Shown here: positions 1-6,055 of the stretch, in pieces
Position numbering within the stretch: position 1 is the first letter of the stretch
Layout of the letters: the number at the start of each line of letters is the position of its first letter
Assembly: GCA_946537565.1 (NCBI GenBank)
Contig: CAMNFW010000024.1
Location: 1-15,151, forward strand
Source of the DNA: an uncultured Ruminococcus sp.
GTDB taxonomy: Bacteria; Bacillota; Clostridia; Oscillospirales; Ruminococcaceae
Direction of reading: 5' to 3'
Length of the DNA: 15,151 nt
Made by a program: the position numbers and the translations under genes
Notes under the pieces: generated by a model
Told to the model about the DNA's origin: nothing
Databases searched by the model: none
What the model saw: only the letters and a program-made list of their open reading frames with translations

Positions 1-1643
1 CTGACCTGACAGTAATCCACCGGCACCAGGTCTGAATTTCTTCCACGGCTGTTGACGGCGGCAATAACCGCAGCCTCTTCGATAGTCTTATCCGGCGGAA
101 CTTCACCTTCTGTCAGTATTATAACATGAGAACCGGTTATAGTCTGAGTGTGCAGCCAGATATCAGTTTTTGCAGCATATTTTAAAGTAAGCCAGTCATT
201 CTGGTGATTGTTTCTTCCCACAAGTATCGTGAAGCCGTCTGTTGACTTGTATTCCAGCGGCGGCAAAGCCTTGGGCGGTTTCTGTTTTGAACCGGAAGAA
301 CGTATATAACCCTGCTCGCTGAGTTCAAGCCTTAGCTGAGCAATGTCATTCTCGGAAGATGCACGGGTCAGCGCATCAAAAACACTGTCCAGATATTGCA
401 GCTCTTCTTCACCCTTTTCTATCTGCTGGGAAAGCTTCTCCTCCGCAGTTACGCATTTTTTATATTCGTTATAGTAATGCTGTGCATTCTGCGCCGGAGT
501 CTTCCTGACATCAAGAGATATCTTTATCTGCGGACATTCAGGCTCATAAAAATTTTCCAGCAATACTGAACTGTCACCTTTTTTTATACGATAAATATTT
601 GCGGATATAAGATCGCCCCAAAGCTTGTACTGATCCTTTTGTCCGCACTCAGCAAGCTCCTCACGCTGCACAGCTGTTCGTCTTGCAGTTCTTTCAGTTA
701 AATTTACCAGAAGCTTGAAAAGGTCATTGGCACGCTGCTTTGTGCGGGCTGCCCGGTCACGTTCATAGTAAAAATAATCCAGAAGCTCTGATGCTGAACC
801 CAGCTCACGGGTATACATAAGCGTCCCAAACTGCTCCAGACGTACAAAGGAAAAATCCTTTAGCTGTCCGTCCTTTGTGCTTGCCGCAGAAAAGCAGCAC
901 TCTCCGCTGAGCAGATTCTCACGGGTACGCTTAATGGTGAACAGCAGTCTGTCAAGCTGATCCTGAGTTATGCTGTCACTTTCGATATGCGCTCCTCTTC
1001 CGGCAAAATATGCCCATTCTCTGGCAAGTACAGGTGATATTCCCTCAAAACAGCGAATCAGCGCCTTCGACAGCTCTGCCGGTGAAGTTTCCCTGATGCG
1101 GGCTGTTATATCCTCCGGCTGTGCGATCAGAAAATTCAGCCTGTCATCTCTTGGGGGCATGGTGTAAGTCATACCAGGCAAAACCATTCTCTCCCTTGAC
1201 ATTTCAGAATCCACTCGCTTTATACTGTCAGTGACCTTTCCGTTCTGGTCAATGATAATGAGATTTGAGCAGCGTCCCATGATCTCACAAGCAAGGGTTA
1301 CTGTGACGATATCGCCGATCTCGTTGACGCATTCAAAGTCAAGAAAGAGTATTCTTTCCAGTCCGTCCTGACGAATATTCATAAGCTTTCCGCTGCCAAG
1401 TTTTTTTCGCAGCAGCATACAGAACATGGGCGGAGTCTGTGGATTATCAACAGCTCTTTCAGTGACATGAACTCTTGCACTTCCGGCATTTGCCGAAATA
1501 AAGAGCTTTTTGCTGCCCTGGCGTGTGCGTATGGAAATAACTATCTCCTCACGGGAGGGCTGATGTATCTTTTCGACACGGCCGCCTATAAGAGGCAGCA
1601 GTTCAGTTTTTATTGCATAAAGAAACGCTCCGTCGAGAGCCAT
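1..1643 (-). CDS. rqcH: RqcH / NFACT ribosome quality-control protein (FbpA-like), 3' end cut by window
   Basis: About 547 codons are visible, read without interruption from an ATG at 1643; the reading frame runs off the window edge. The family (RqcH/Rqc2/NEMF) binds stalled 50S subunits carrying peptidyl-tRNA and recruits Ala-tRNA to add C-terminal alanine tails, marking the chain for degradation; older names are fibronectin-binding protein or YloA. The N-terminus MALDGAFLYAI is the NFACT-N start. EIMGRCSNLIIID lies just after residue 110, a charged coiled coil occupies roughly residues 380-450, and the NFACT-R signature DIWLHTQ followed by GSHVIL sits near residue 495. The last readable residues, PVDYCQV, match the usual position about 30 residues before the C-terminus. 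Residues 96-97 are Glu-Arg where the family generally has Asp-Arg. An AAGGA ribosome binding site precedes the start, 19 nt after the stop of the upstream membrane-protein gene, so it is probably last or near last in that operon. Confidence 0.93.
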   Translation of the reverse strand, partial: MALDGAFLYAIKTELLPLIGGRVEKIHQPSREEIVISIRTRQGSKKLFISANAGSARVHVTERAVDNPQTPPMFCMLLRKKLGSGKLMNIRQDGLERILFLDFECVNEIGDIVTVTLACEIMGRCSNLIIIDQNGKVTDSIKRVDSEMSRERMVLPGMTYTMPPRDDRLNFLIAQPEDITARIRETSPAELSKALIRCFEGISPVLAREWAYFAGRGAHIESDSITQDQLDRLLFTIKRTRENLLSGECCFSAASTKDGQLKDFSFVRLEQFGTLMYTRELGSASELLDYFYYERDRAARTKQRANDLFKLLVNLTERTARRTAVQREELAECGQKDQYKLWGDLISANIYRIKKGDSSVLLENFYEPECPQIKISLDVRKTPAQNAQHYYNEYKKCVTAEEKLSQQIEKGEEELQYLDSVFDALTRASSENDIAQLRLELSEQGYIRSSGSKQKPPKALPPLEYKSTDGFTILVGRNNHQNDWLTLKYAAKTDIWLHTQTITGSHVIILTEGEVPPDKTIEEAAVIAAVNSRGRNSDLVPVDYCQV

Positions 1644-1662
1644 AAAATCATTCCTTTTTATT

Positions 1663-2565
1663 TTAATTAAGCAGGTGTGCAAAGGCTATTACAGCCCATA
1701 CAGGCACGCTGAGCAGTGCGCTTACTATATTAGCAGAAACTATCACCGCTTCTATCTTATTCTTGTCAACTTCCTTCAAATAACGTCTCAGCAGCGAAAC
1801 TTCTGTTATAATAATTATCAGTTCAAGTATAAGCAGTGAAATAAAATATTCTATCTCAAAAAAATACAGAACAAAAAGTCCCAGATACAGCATTATCTGC
1901 GTTCCAAAGTTCACTGCAATAAAAGCGGTGCTGTTACCCTTCGGTTTTAAGCTGACTTTTGAACAAGCAAATACTATCCTTTCGATCAGCAAAGTCAAAC
2001 CAAACGTTACCAGAAATATTACCAACGTCCGCAGTATCGTGCTGCCGTTATTCTCCTGTACAGCCTTTTTCTCTTTGTCAGTTCCCATTTTTGCCATGTC
2101 AAAAGTTATGACAGAGTTGTAGCTGTACGGCTCAACAACCGGACTGACTATTGTCTGTAAATCCTCCGTAACCACTATTATCCGGAAACTGGAAGGTACC
2201 ATGTATGTAAAATCGTAGCTTTCCGCCGGCGTATTTATGGTATTATCAGCACTTATATATCCGCCGAAACGTGGCTTCAAACCGTCATATTCAAAGTTTT
2301 TCAGAACCTCTACCATTTCATAATTCAGCCCATGTTCAGCACAGTATTCCTCATCGAAACAGCAGCTGCCGCAATTGGTGTCACAAAGAAGATCAACGTA
2401 ATACTCCCCTTCCGGCGGATTCTCAATATGCAGCTCAATACTCGGCTTTGGTCCCATGTCAGCATACACAGGCACTGCTTCAAAATATATTAATACCACT
2501 GACAAAACAACTGCAAATAACACAGACAACACTGGTGAAGCAATAATTGAGATTATTTTCTTCAT
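1663..2565 (-). CDS. Signal-peptide membrane protein, ADMGPKPS type, unknown function
   Basis: This 300-residue protein has no function I can name. An N-terminal hydrophobic segment (residues 4-30) ends at VYA, a plausible signal-peptidase site, followed by the motif DMGPKPS, which I recall from uncharacterised clostridial membrane proteins. The extracytoplasmic part (about 36-175) holds five cysteines in a short stretch (C61, C65, C68, C69, C75), suggesting disulfides or a metal site. Four membrane segments follow near 177-199, 213-235, 238-259 and 272-295. The start is well fixed: ATG overlaps the TGA of rlmA as ATGA, the usual sign of translational coupling. RqcH begins 19 nt after its stop. 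Co-transcription with RNA-modification genes does not by itself reveal its role. Coding status is secure; function is unknown. Confidence 0.85.
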   Translation of the reverse strand: MKKIISIIASPVLSVLFAVVLSVVLIYFEAVPVYADMGPKPSIELHIENPPEGEYYVDLLCDTNCGSCCFDEEYCAEHGLNYEMVEVLKNFEYDGLKPRFGGYISADNTINTPAESYDFTYMVPSSFRIIVVTEDLQTIVSPVVEPYSYNSVITFDMAKMGTDKEKKAVQENNGSTILRTLVIFLVTFGLTLLIERIVFACSKVSLKPKGNSTAFIAVNFGTQIMLYLGLFVLYFFEIEYFISLLILELIIIITEVSLLRRYLKEVDKNKIEAVIVSANIVSALLSVPVWAVIAFAHLLN

Positions 2566-3395
2566 ATTTTTTGTCCTTTCCTGCGGTAAGTCAGAATCTC
2601 AAAATCAGCTTCTACAGAAATATTTTCAAGTTTCGATAGCCTTTCTTGTTCTTCACGCCCTGACTTATAATAATATGGTGTCATCGAAAACAGACTTTGG
2701 ATATCCTGCTGATTGTCAATGTTCATGATATAACGAACTCTCTGACTGTCAAGAAAATCAAATCCTTCCAGCTGATAATCCTTGACTTTATTTTTGTACG
2801 GCTGGTTGTATATAGCCTTTTTAAGTTCCCAAAGATGATCCTCCGACGGAATCGCCATTACCATTATGCCATCATCTTGCAAAACCCTGCTGTATTCCTC
2901 TCCGCAGTAAGGTGCAAACATTGTCAGCAATATATCACAGGATTTAGCTGTAGCTGGTATATGAAACACGCTTGCCGCCGCAAAGATTATGTCAGTCTTT
3001 CTTTTGGCTGCAAACTCAACAGCCGTCTTAGAAATATCAATTCCATATATTTCAGCCGCAATATTTGACTGGTCAATTTTTGCTTTAACAGCTGCGGTAT
3101 AGTATCCTTCTCCGCAGCCGGCATCAAGAATAACGCTGCTGCCTTGAGTATATTTTTTTACTGTTTCTGCTACAGCTTCGCACAACGGCTCATAATACCC
3201 TTTCTCCAGAAAATCCCTGCGAGCTTTAACCATAAGCTTGTTGTCACCATGCACACCGCCGCCAGTTTGCTTTGAAAGCAGAAGATTTACATATCCGCTT
3301 CTGGCAATGTCGAAGCAGTGATGATTGCCACAAACATAGCTTTTCCCGGATATTTCAAGATTTTCGCCGCATACCGGGCAAATGAATATTCCCAT
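2562..3395 (-). CDS. rlmA: 23S rRNA (guanine-N1)-methyltransferase, RlmA family
   Basis: This 277-residue protein resembles E. coli RlmA along its whole length. The N-terminal zinc finger is present: C6, C9, C22 and H26, followed by FDIARSGYVNLL. The Rossmann S-adenosylmethionine motif VILDAGCGEG is at residues 88-97, and TMFAPYC and the C-terminal SMTPYYYKS block match family landmarks. The family methylates N1 of a guanine in helix 35 of 23S rRNA: G745 in RlmA(I), G748 in the Gram-positive RlmA(II)/TlrB branch, which affects macrolide or tylosin sensitivity. I cannot decide the subgroup by eye. The gene starts 8 nt after the stop of the TrmK-Nif3 gene, with a GAGGTGG ribosome binding site overlapping that stop, and its own TGA overlaps the next ATG, so it is internal to an operon. 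Confidence 0.9.
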   Translation of the reverse strand: MGIFICPVCGENLEISGKSYVCGNHHCFDIARSGYVNLLLSKQTGGGVHGDNKLMVKARRDFLEKGYYEPLCEAVAETVKKYTQGSSVILDAGCGEGYYTAAVKAKIDQSNIAAEIYGIDISKTAVEFAAKRKTDIIFAAASVFHIPATAKSCDILLTMFAPYCGEEYSRVLQDDGIMVMAIPSEDHLWELKKAIYNQPYKNKVKDYQLEGFDFLDSQRVRYIMNIDNQQDIQSLFSMTPYYYKSGREEQERLSKLENISVEADFEILTYRRKGQKI

Positions 3396-3403
3396 GCTCC
3401 ACC

Positions 3404-4861
3404 TCAGATGTAACGGCAGGGATCCTGCGATTTTTCAGCGATCTCAATATCCAGCTGAGGATATTTTTCTTCCAGCGCCCTTCTGAGTTCCCACAGCACA
3501 ATATTCTCCGTGTGAAAATGTCCGCAGTCAAAAATGGCTATATTTCGGTTATTTCCGTCAATCCAAACATCATGCTTGACGTCGCCGGTGATCAAGGCAT
3601 CGCAGCCTTTTTCTGCTGCAAGGCCGAGCATTGATCCGCCCGAACCGGAGCAAAATGCAATTCTTTTTACAAAGTGTCTGGCATGGGCAGTGATCCTCAC
3701 ATACTCACATCCAAAAATTTCCTTCAAATCAGCAGCAAATTCTTCCTTTCTGACTCTTTCAGGCAGCTCAACTATCCAGCCAAGATTTTCACCGCCGCCA
3801 AGTTCCTCAAAAGGCTCCGGATCATTCTCAATTTTAAATCTTTCTTTCAATTTTTTCAATATCACGCCATTGGTTCCGCCTGCGGCAATGTCAAGGTTCG
3901 TATGGGCGCAAATTGCCGAAATATCGGCTTTTATCAGGTTATAGACCGGACTGTTAAAAGCAATTCTTTTCAGCGGATCAAAAATCACCGGGTGGTGAGA
4001 AATTATCAGATCAGCAAGTTTTTCCTCCGCCTCGCATATCACACGATTTGTAATATCCAAAGTCAGAACCACCGTGTCGCACCACTCAGAATTGTTTTCC
4101 ACCAGCAGTCCGGAATTGTCCCACTTCTCCTGAGCAGCGAATGGATAAAGCTGGTCAAGATAGTTATAAATCTCACTGATCTGAACTGCTTCCACACCGT
4201 TCTTTATCTTGTAGCTCAATGCAGAACAGTGTACAACCTCGTCAAATCGTCCGGCAGATTCAAGTCCCTGAGCCTTTTTTTCGAGCCGTTCAGCCTCATG
4301 TTCACGGTACTTCACTGTCATCGGATCGCTTTCATCAAAGAATCCATAAAGCGCATCAAACTCTGTTAAACTGCGATAATCCGGCGAATACTCTGCACAC
4401 ATCACAACATACAGCTTACCGTTATCTTCTACAACTCTTTCCTCGACAATATATTTTTTTAATTCATATAATTTTTTCCTTAAATACTCCGGCTTAGTCA
4501 TTGGCTGGAGTATCCAACGCACAACAGTCTCGTCATATCTGTTAAGAGACACATCAGCAATAATATCCGAAATTGTCTCGCCGCCCATTCCAGCGATGAT
4601 GATATCAGTCACTCCGTCAAGACATATCCCACTTAATCCGTCAGACAGCACCAGTTCCACCTTGTCTGATATATTATATTTTTCCACTGTTTTTTTTGCG
4701 GAATCCAGCGGTCCTTCCTTAATATCTGAAGCGATCACACGGCTGCATTTTCCGCTGTTTATAAGTTCAGCAGCAAGATAAGCGTGATCAGTTCCCACAT
4801 CGCACACGATGCCTTTTCCGCTGACAAAATCAGCGCAGGCTTTTAATCTATTATCAAGCAT
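3404..4861 (-). CDS. trmK: Fusion of TrmK (tRNA m1A22 methyltransferase) and a Nif3-like metal-binding domain
   Basis: A 485-residue protein joins two families usually encoded by adjacent genes (yqfN and yqfO in B. subtilis). Residues 1 to about 225 are TrmK, which methylates N1 of A22 in tRNA: motif I is VCDVGTDHAYLA (19-30), with IAGMGGE (89-95) and LQPM (118-121). Residues about 226-485 are a short Nif3 domain without the PII-like insertion of YqfO. Its likely metal ligands are H289-H290 (SHHP), D324 (HTNLD), H448 and E452 (GHFHTE); its biochemical role is unsettled. I chose ATG at 4861 because GGAGG lies five bases upstream and the TrmK alignment begins there; the frame stays open upstream to 5194 but that overlaps the zinc-ribbon gene. 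It heads a tight unit with rlmA. A terminator sits only about 40 nt upstream of the start, so the promoter is unclear. Confidence 0.9.
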   Translation of the reverse strand: MLDNRLKACADFVSGKGIVCDVGTDHAYLAAELINSGKCSRVIASDIKEGPLDSAKKTVEKYNISDKVELVLSDGLSGICLDGVTDIIIAGMGGETISDIIADVSLNRYDETVVRWILQPMTKPEYLRKKLYELKKYIVEERVVEDNGKLYVVMCAEYSPDYRSLTEFDALYGFFDESDPMTVKYREHEAERLEKKAQGLESAGRFDEVVHCSALSYKIKNGVEAVQISEIYNYLDQLYPFAAQEKWDNSGLLVENNSEWCDTVVLTLDITNRVICEAEEKLADLIISHHPVIFDPLKRIAFNSPVYNLIKADISAICAHTNLDIAAGGTNGVILKKLKERFKIENDPEPFEELGGGENLGWIVELPERVRKEEFAADLKEIFGCEYVRITAHARHFVKRIAFCSGSGGSMLGLAAEKGCDALITGDVKHDVWIDGNNRNIAIFDCGHFHTENIVLWELRRALEEKYPQLDIEIAEKSQDPCRYI

Positions 4862-4902
4862 AGTTTCCTCCGTTTGAATCATTAGCGAGAGAATATCCCC
4901 AT

Positions 4903-4937
4903 AAAAAAATCCAAGCCACAGCGAAAGTGCTGTGGCT
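4903..4937 (-). terminator. Intrinsic terminator after the zinc-ribbon gene
   Basis: Arms 4914-4922 and 4929-4937 form a perfect 9-bp stem (AGCCACAGC / GCTGTGGCT) with a 6-nt loop, followed on the minus strand by a seven-T run at 4909-4903. This is a textbook Rho-independent terminator about 20 nt downstream of the zinc-ribbon stop codon. A perfect 12-bp palindrome, TTTTGTACAAAA (4947-4958), lies between that stop and the terminator. Confidence 0.88.
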
Positions 4938-4958
4938 GTAGATCGCTTTTGTACAAAA

Positions 4959-5234
4959 TTAGTCCTGATTGAGTTTAGAATAGCATTCGCTGCAATAAAC
5001 AGGTCTGCCATCCTTTGGCTCGAAAGGCACTCTTGCCTCGCCGCCGCAGGTTGCACAAACACCTGTGTACATAACTCTTTCCGGTTTGCCAGCATTCTTT
5101 CTTGCATAGCGGCAGGCTTTGCAGCTCTTAGGCTCATTCTTGAAGCCTTTTTCAGCGTAATACTCCTGTTCACCAGCAGTGAAAACGAATTCATTGCCGC
5201 ATTCCTTGCAGACTAACGTCTTGTCTTCGTACAT
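4959..5234 (-). CDS. Small double zinc-ribbon protein (zf-trcl plus CxxC-x17-CxxC)
   Basis: A 91-residue protein with two zinc-ribbon units. The first starts DKTLVCKECGNEFVFTAGEQ, typical of the zf-trcl 'probable zinc-ribbon' family, and is completed by CKAC around residue 38. The second is CATC, exactly 17 residues, then CSEC, fitting the CxxC-x17-CxxC domain. It has no catalytic motif or membrane segment; its function is unknown, with nucleic-acid or protein binding the likely options. The start is ATG at 5234, preceded by GCGAGG. The frame stays open further upstream to 5348, but that stretch has no zinc-ribbon character and overlaps the tRNA-like element, so I exclude it. A strong terminator follows. 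Its neighbours are the sigma gene upstream and a tRNA methyltransferase downstream. Confidence 0.88.
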   Translation of the reverse strand: MYEDKTLVCKECGNEFVFTAGEQEYYAEKGFKNEPKSCKACRYARKNAGKPERVMYTGVCATCGGEARVPFEPKDGRPVYCSECYSKLNQD

Positions 5235-5255
5235 TTTAAATACCTCGCTTAAAAT
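5233..5255 (-). promoter_or_regulatory. Possible weak hairpin around the zinc-ribbon ribosome binding site
   Basis: The mRNA can pair ATTTTAA (5255-5249) with TTAAAAT (5239-5233), placing the GCGAGG ribosome binding site in a 9-nt loop and the first two bases of the start codon in the stem. The stem is only A-U pairs, so it is weak. It matters mainly because it directly follows the tRNA-like element and could respond to how that element folds. This is inference from the sequence only. Confidence 0.25.
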
Positions 5256-5259
5256 TTTT

Positions 5260-5378
5260 GGACCTTGGCTGGACTTGCACCAGCATCTTTGTGAATGATG
5301 AAACCACCCTGAGCCACGGCTGTTCCGCAGCAAAAAATAATACATCATAACAATGCTCTCAGATTGAGCTACCTGGTC
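5260..5378 (-). ncRNA. Candidate structured RNA: tRNA-like cloverleaf with expanded anticodon arm
   Basis: The spacer between the sigma and zinc-ribbon genes can be laid out as a cloverleaf with tRNA-like joint lengths. The 7-nt arms GACCAGG (5378-5372) and CAAGGTC (5267-5261) give five of seven acceptor pairs. Then come a TA joint, a D-like arm GCTC/GAGC with a 7-nt loop, and a single A. Next is a long helix, TTGT/ACAA continuing into ATGATG/CATCAT, enclosing about 42 nt that include a GCTG-CGGAA-CAGC hairpin. A 4-nt variable region AGAT and a T arm, GCTGG/CCAGC with loop TGCAAGT, complete it; the T arm keeps T54, C56, A57, A58 and C61. It departs from a real tRNA in having no GG in the D loop, two acceptor mismatches, no encoded CCA and a much enlarged anticodon region. 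It may be a cis-acting leader of the zinc-ribbon gene, a free small RNA, or a decayed tRNA. I do not recognise the class. Confidence 0.4.
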
Positions 5379-5381
5379 ATG

Positions 5382-5960
5382 TTAATTATTTTCATCAATA
5401 TATTTTCTGATTTTTTTCCTTGCACGCTGCATAGCATTATCCACCGATTTTTCAGTGATATTCAGCTGTTTTGCAGCTTCTCTGTAGCTTGCTCCCCGCA
5501 CGCACAGATTAAAAACCTGACGTTCTGTATCAGACAACGAGGTATAGATCGTCTTCCACAGACCAGAGAAAAACTCTTTATTCAGATATATTTTTTCCGG
5601 ATCATTTGTCTCGTCGGGAAGTTCATCTTCATTATCAGGCAAATCAGTTTCTGCCGAACCACGTTTTGTTCTTGCTAAATATGACTTCATCTGATTAGAA
5701 ATGCAAACTTCGGCAAAAGTTGAGAATTTTACACCCTTGTCAGGATCAAATCCGGAAGCCGCTTTAAGCAATCCCATAAGTCCTTCCTGATTCAGATCAT
5801 CAACATCCACGGAAGGCGAACTAAAAGTCCTGGACTTAATGAGTATAGTTTTTGAATATCTCAACACCAGAGCATTGGCAGCAAGCTTATCCTTACCAGC
5901 AAGACCAGCAAGCTCCTCGTCTGTTTTAGTGAGATAGTCTTTTAAGTATTTTTCTGGCAA
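5382..5960 (-). CDS. SigH-like sigma-70 family RNA polymerase sigma factor
   Basis: Region 2 is clear: LVLRYSKTIL, then VDVDDLNQEGLMGLLKAA and FSTFAEVCISNQM (core binding and -10 recognition). Region 4 is LSDTERQVFNLCVRGASYREAAKQL followed by KSVDNAMQRARKKI, close to the KSIDNALQR helix of B. subtilis SigH (Spo0H). No region 1.1 is present, so it is an alternative rather than housekeeping sigma. The frame is open to a TTG at 6008, but that TTG lies inside a strong hairpin and lacks a ribosome binding site. I prefer the TTG at 5960 (192 residues), preceded by GGGTGA five bases upstream and giving a SigH-like short N-terminus; GTG at 5969 is another option. The longer reading would add a Cys-rich leader (C4, C7, C8, C12). 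It is probably co-transcribed with the DivIVA-like gene, as no terminator separates them. Confidence 0.85.
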   Translation of the reverse strand: MPEKYLKDYLTKTDEELAGLAGKDKLAANALVLRYSKTILIKSRTFSSPSVDVDDLNQEGLMGLLKAASGFDPDKGVKFSTFAEVCISNQMKSYLARTKRGSAETDLPDNEDELPDETNDPEKIYLNKEFFSGLWKTIYTSLSDTERQVFNLCVRGASYREAAKQLNITEKSVDNAMQRARKKIRKYIDENN

Positions 5961-6001
5961 ATCACTCACCCGGCACAAGTCAGAACAGCAAGCTGTACAC
6001 T

Positions 6002-6034
6002 GCGCCAATTCCGGGAATAAGCAGGAACTGGCGC
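6002..6034 (-). other. Strong intercistronic stem-loop between the DivIVA-like and sigma genes
   Basis: Arms 6024-6034 and 6002-6012 pair over 11 bp on minus-strand RNA (GCGCCAGTTCC with GGAATTGGCGC), around an 11-nt loop. The one non-Watson-Crick position is G-U on minus-strand RNA but would be A-C on plus-strand RNA, which agrees with transcription from the minus strand. No T-run follows on the minus strand, so it is not a standard terminator. An mRNA processing or stability element, or control of sigma translation, would fit. Confidence 0.6.
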
Positions 6035-6055
6035 ATGATATACAGTTAGGTCATA

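Noticed and set aside
4862..5194. N-terminal extension of the TrmK-Nif3 reading frame up to 5194
   Set aside because: It overlaps the zinc-ribbon gene and runs through a terminator, has no TrmK-like content, and a GGAGG site fits ATG 4861.
5260..5284. GGTGCAAGTCC followed by GGTCC, similar to part of the cobalamin riboswitch core
   Set aside because: The CGCNACTGT block and the remaining core are absent; a T-loop motif explains the similarity more simply.
5304..5310. AGGGTGG, resembling the start of a T-box antiterminator sequence
   Set aside because: The rest of the T-box consensus (ACCGCG), the specifier stem and a terminator/antiterminator pair are missing, and the downstream gene is not an aminoacyl-tRNA or amino-acid gene.
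5235..5348. N-terminal extension of the zinc-ribbon frame to 5348
   Set aside because: The added residues have no family similarity and come from the tRNA-like element; ATG 5234 has a ribosome binding site and starts the domain.
5980..6036. 18-codon hydrophobic reading frame in the spacer before the sigma gene
   Set aside because: It has no ribosome binding site and its sequence is imposed by the 11-bp hairpin.
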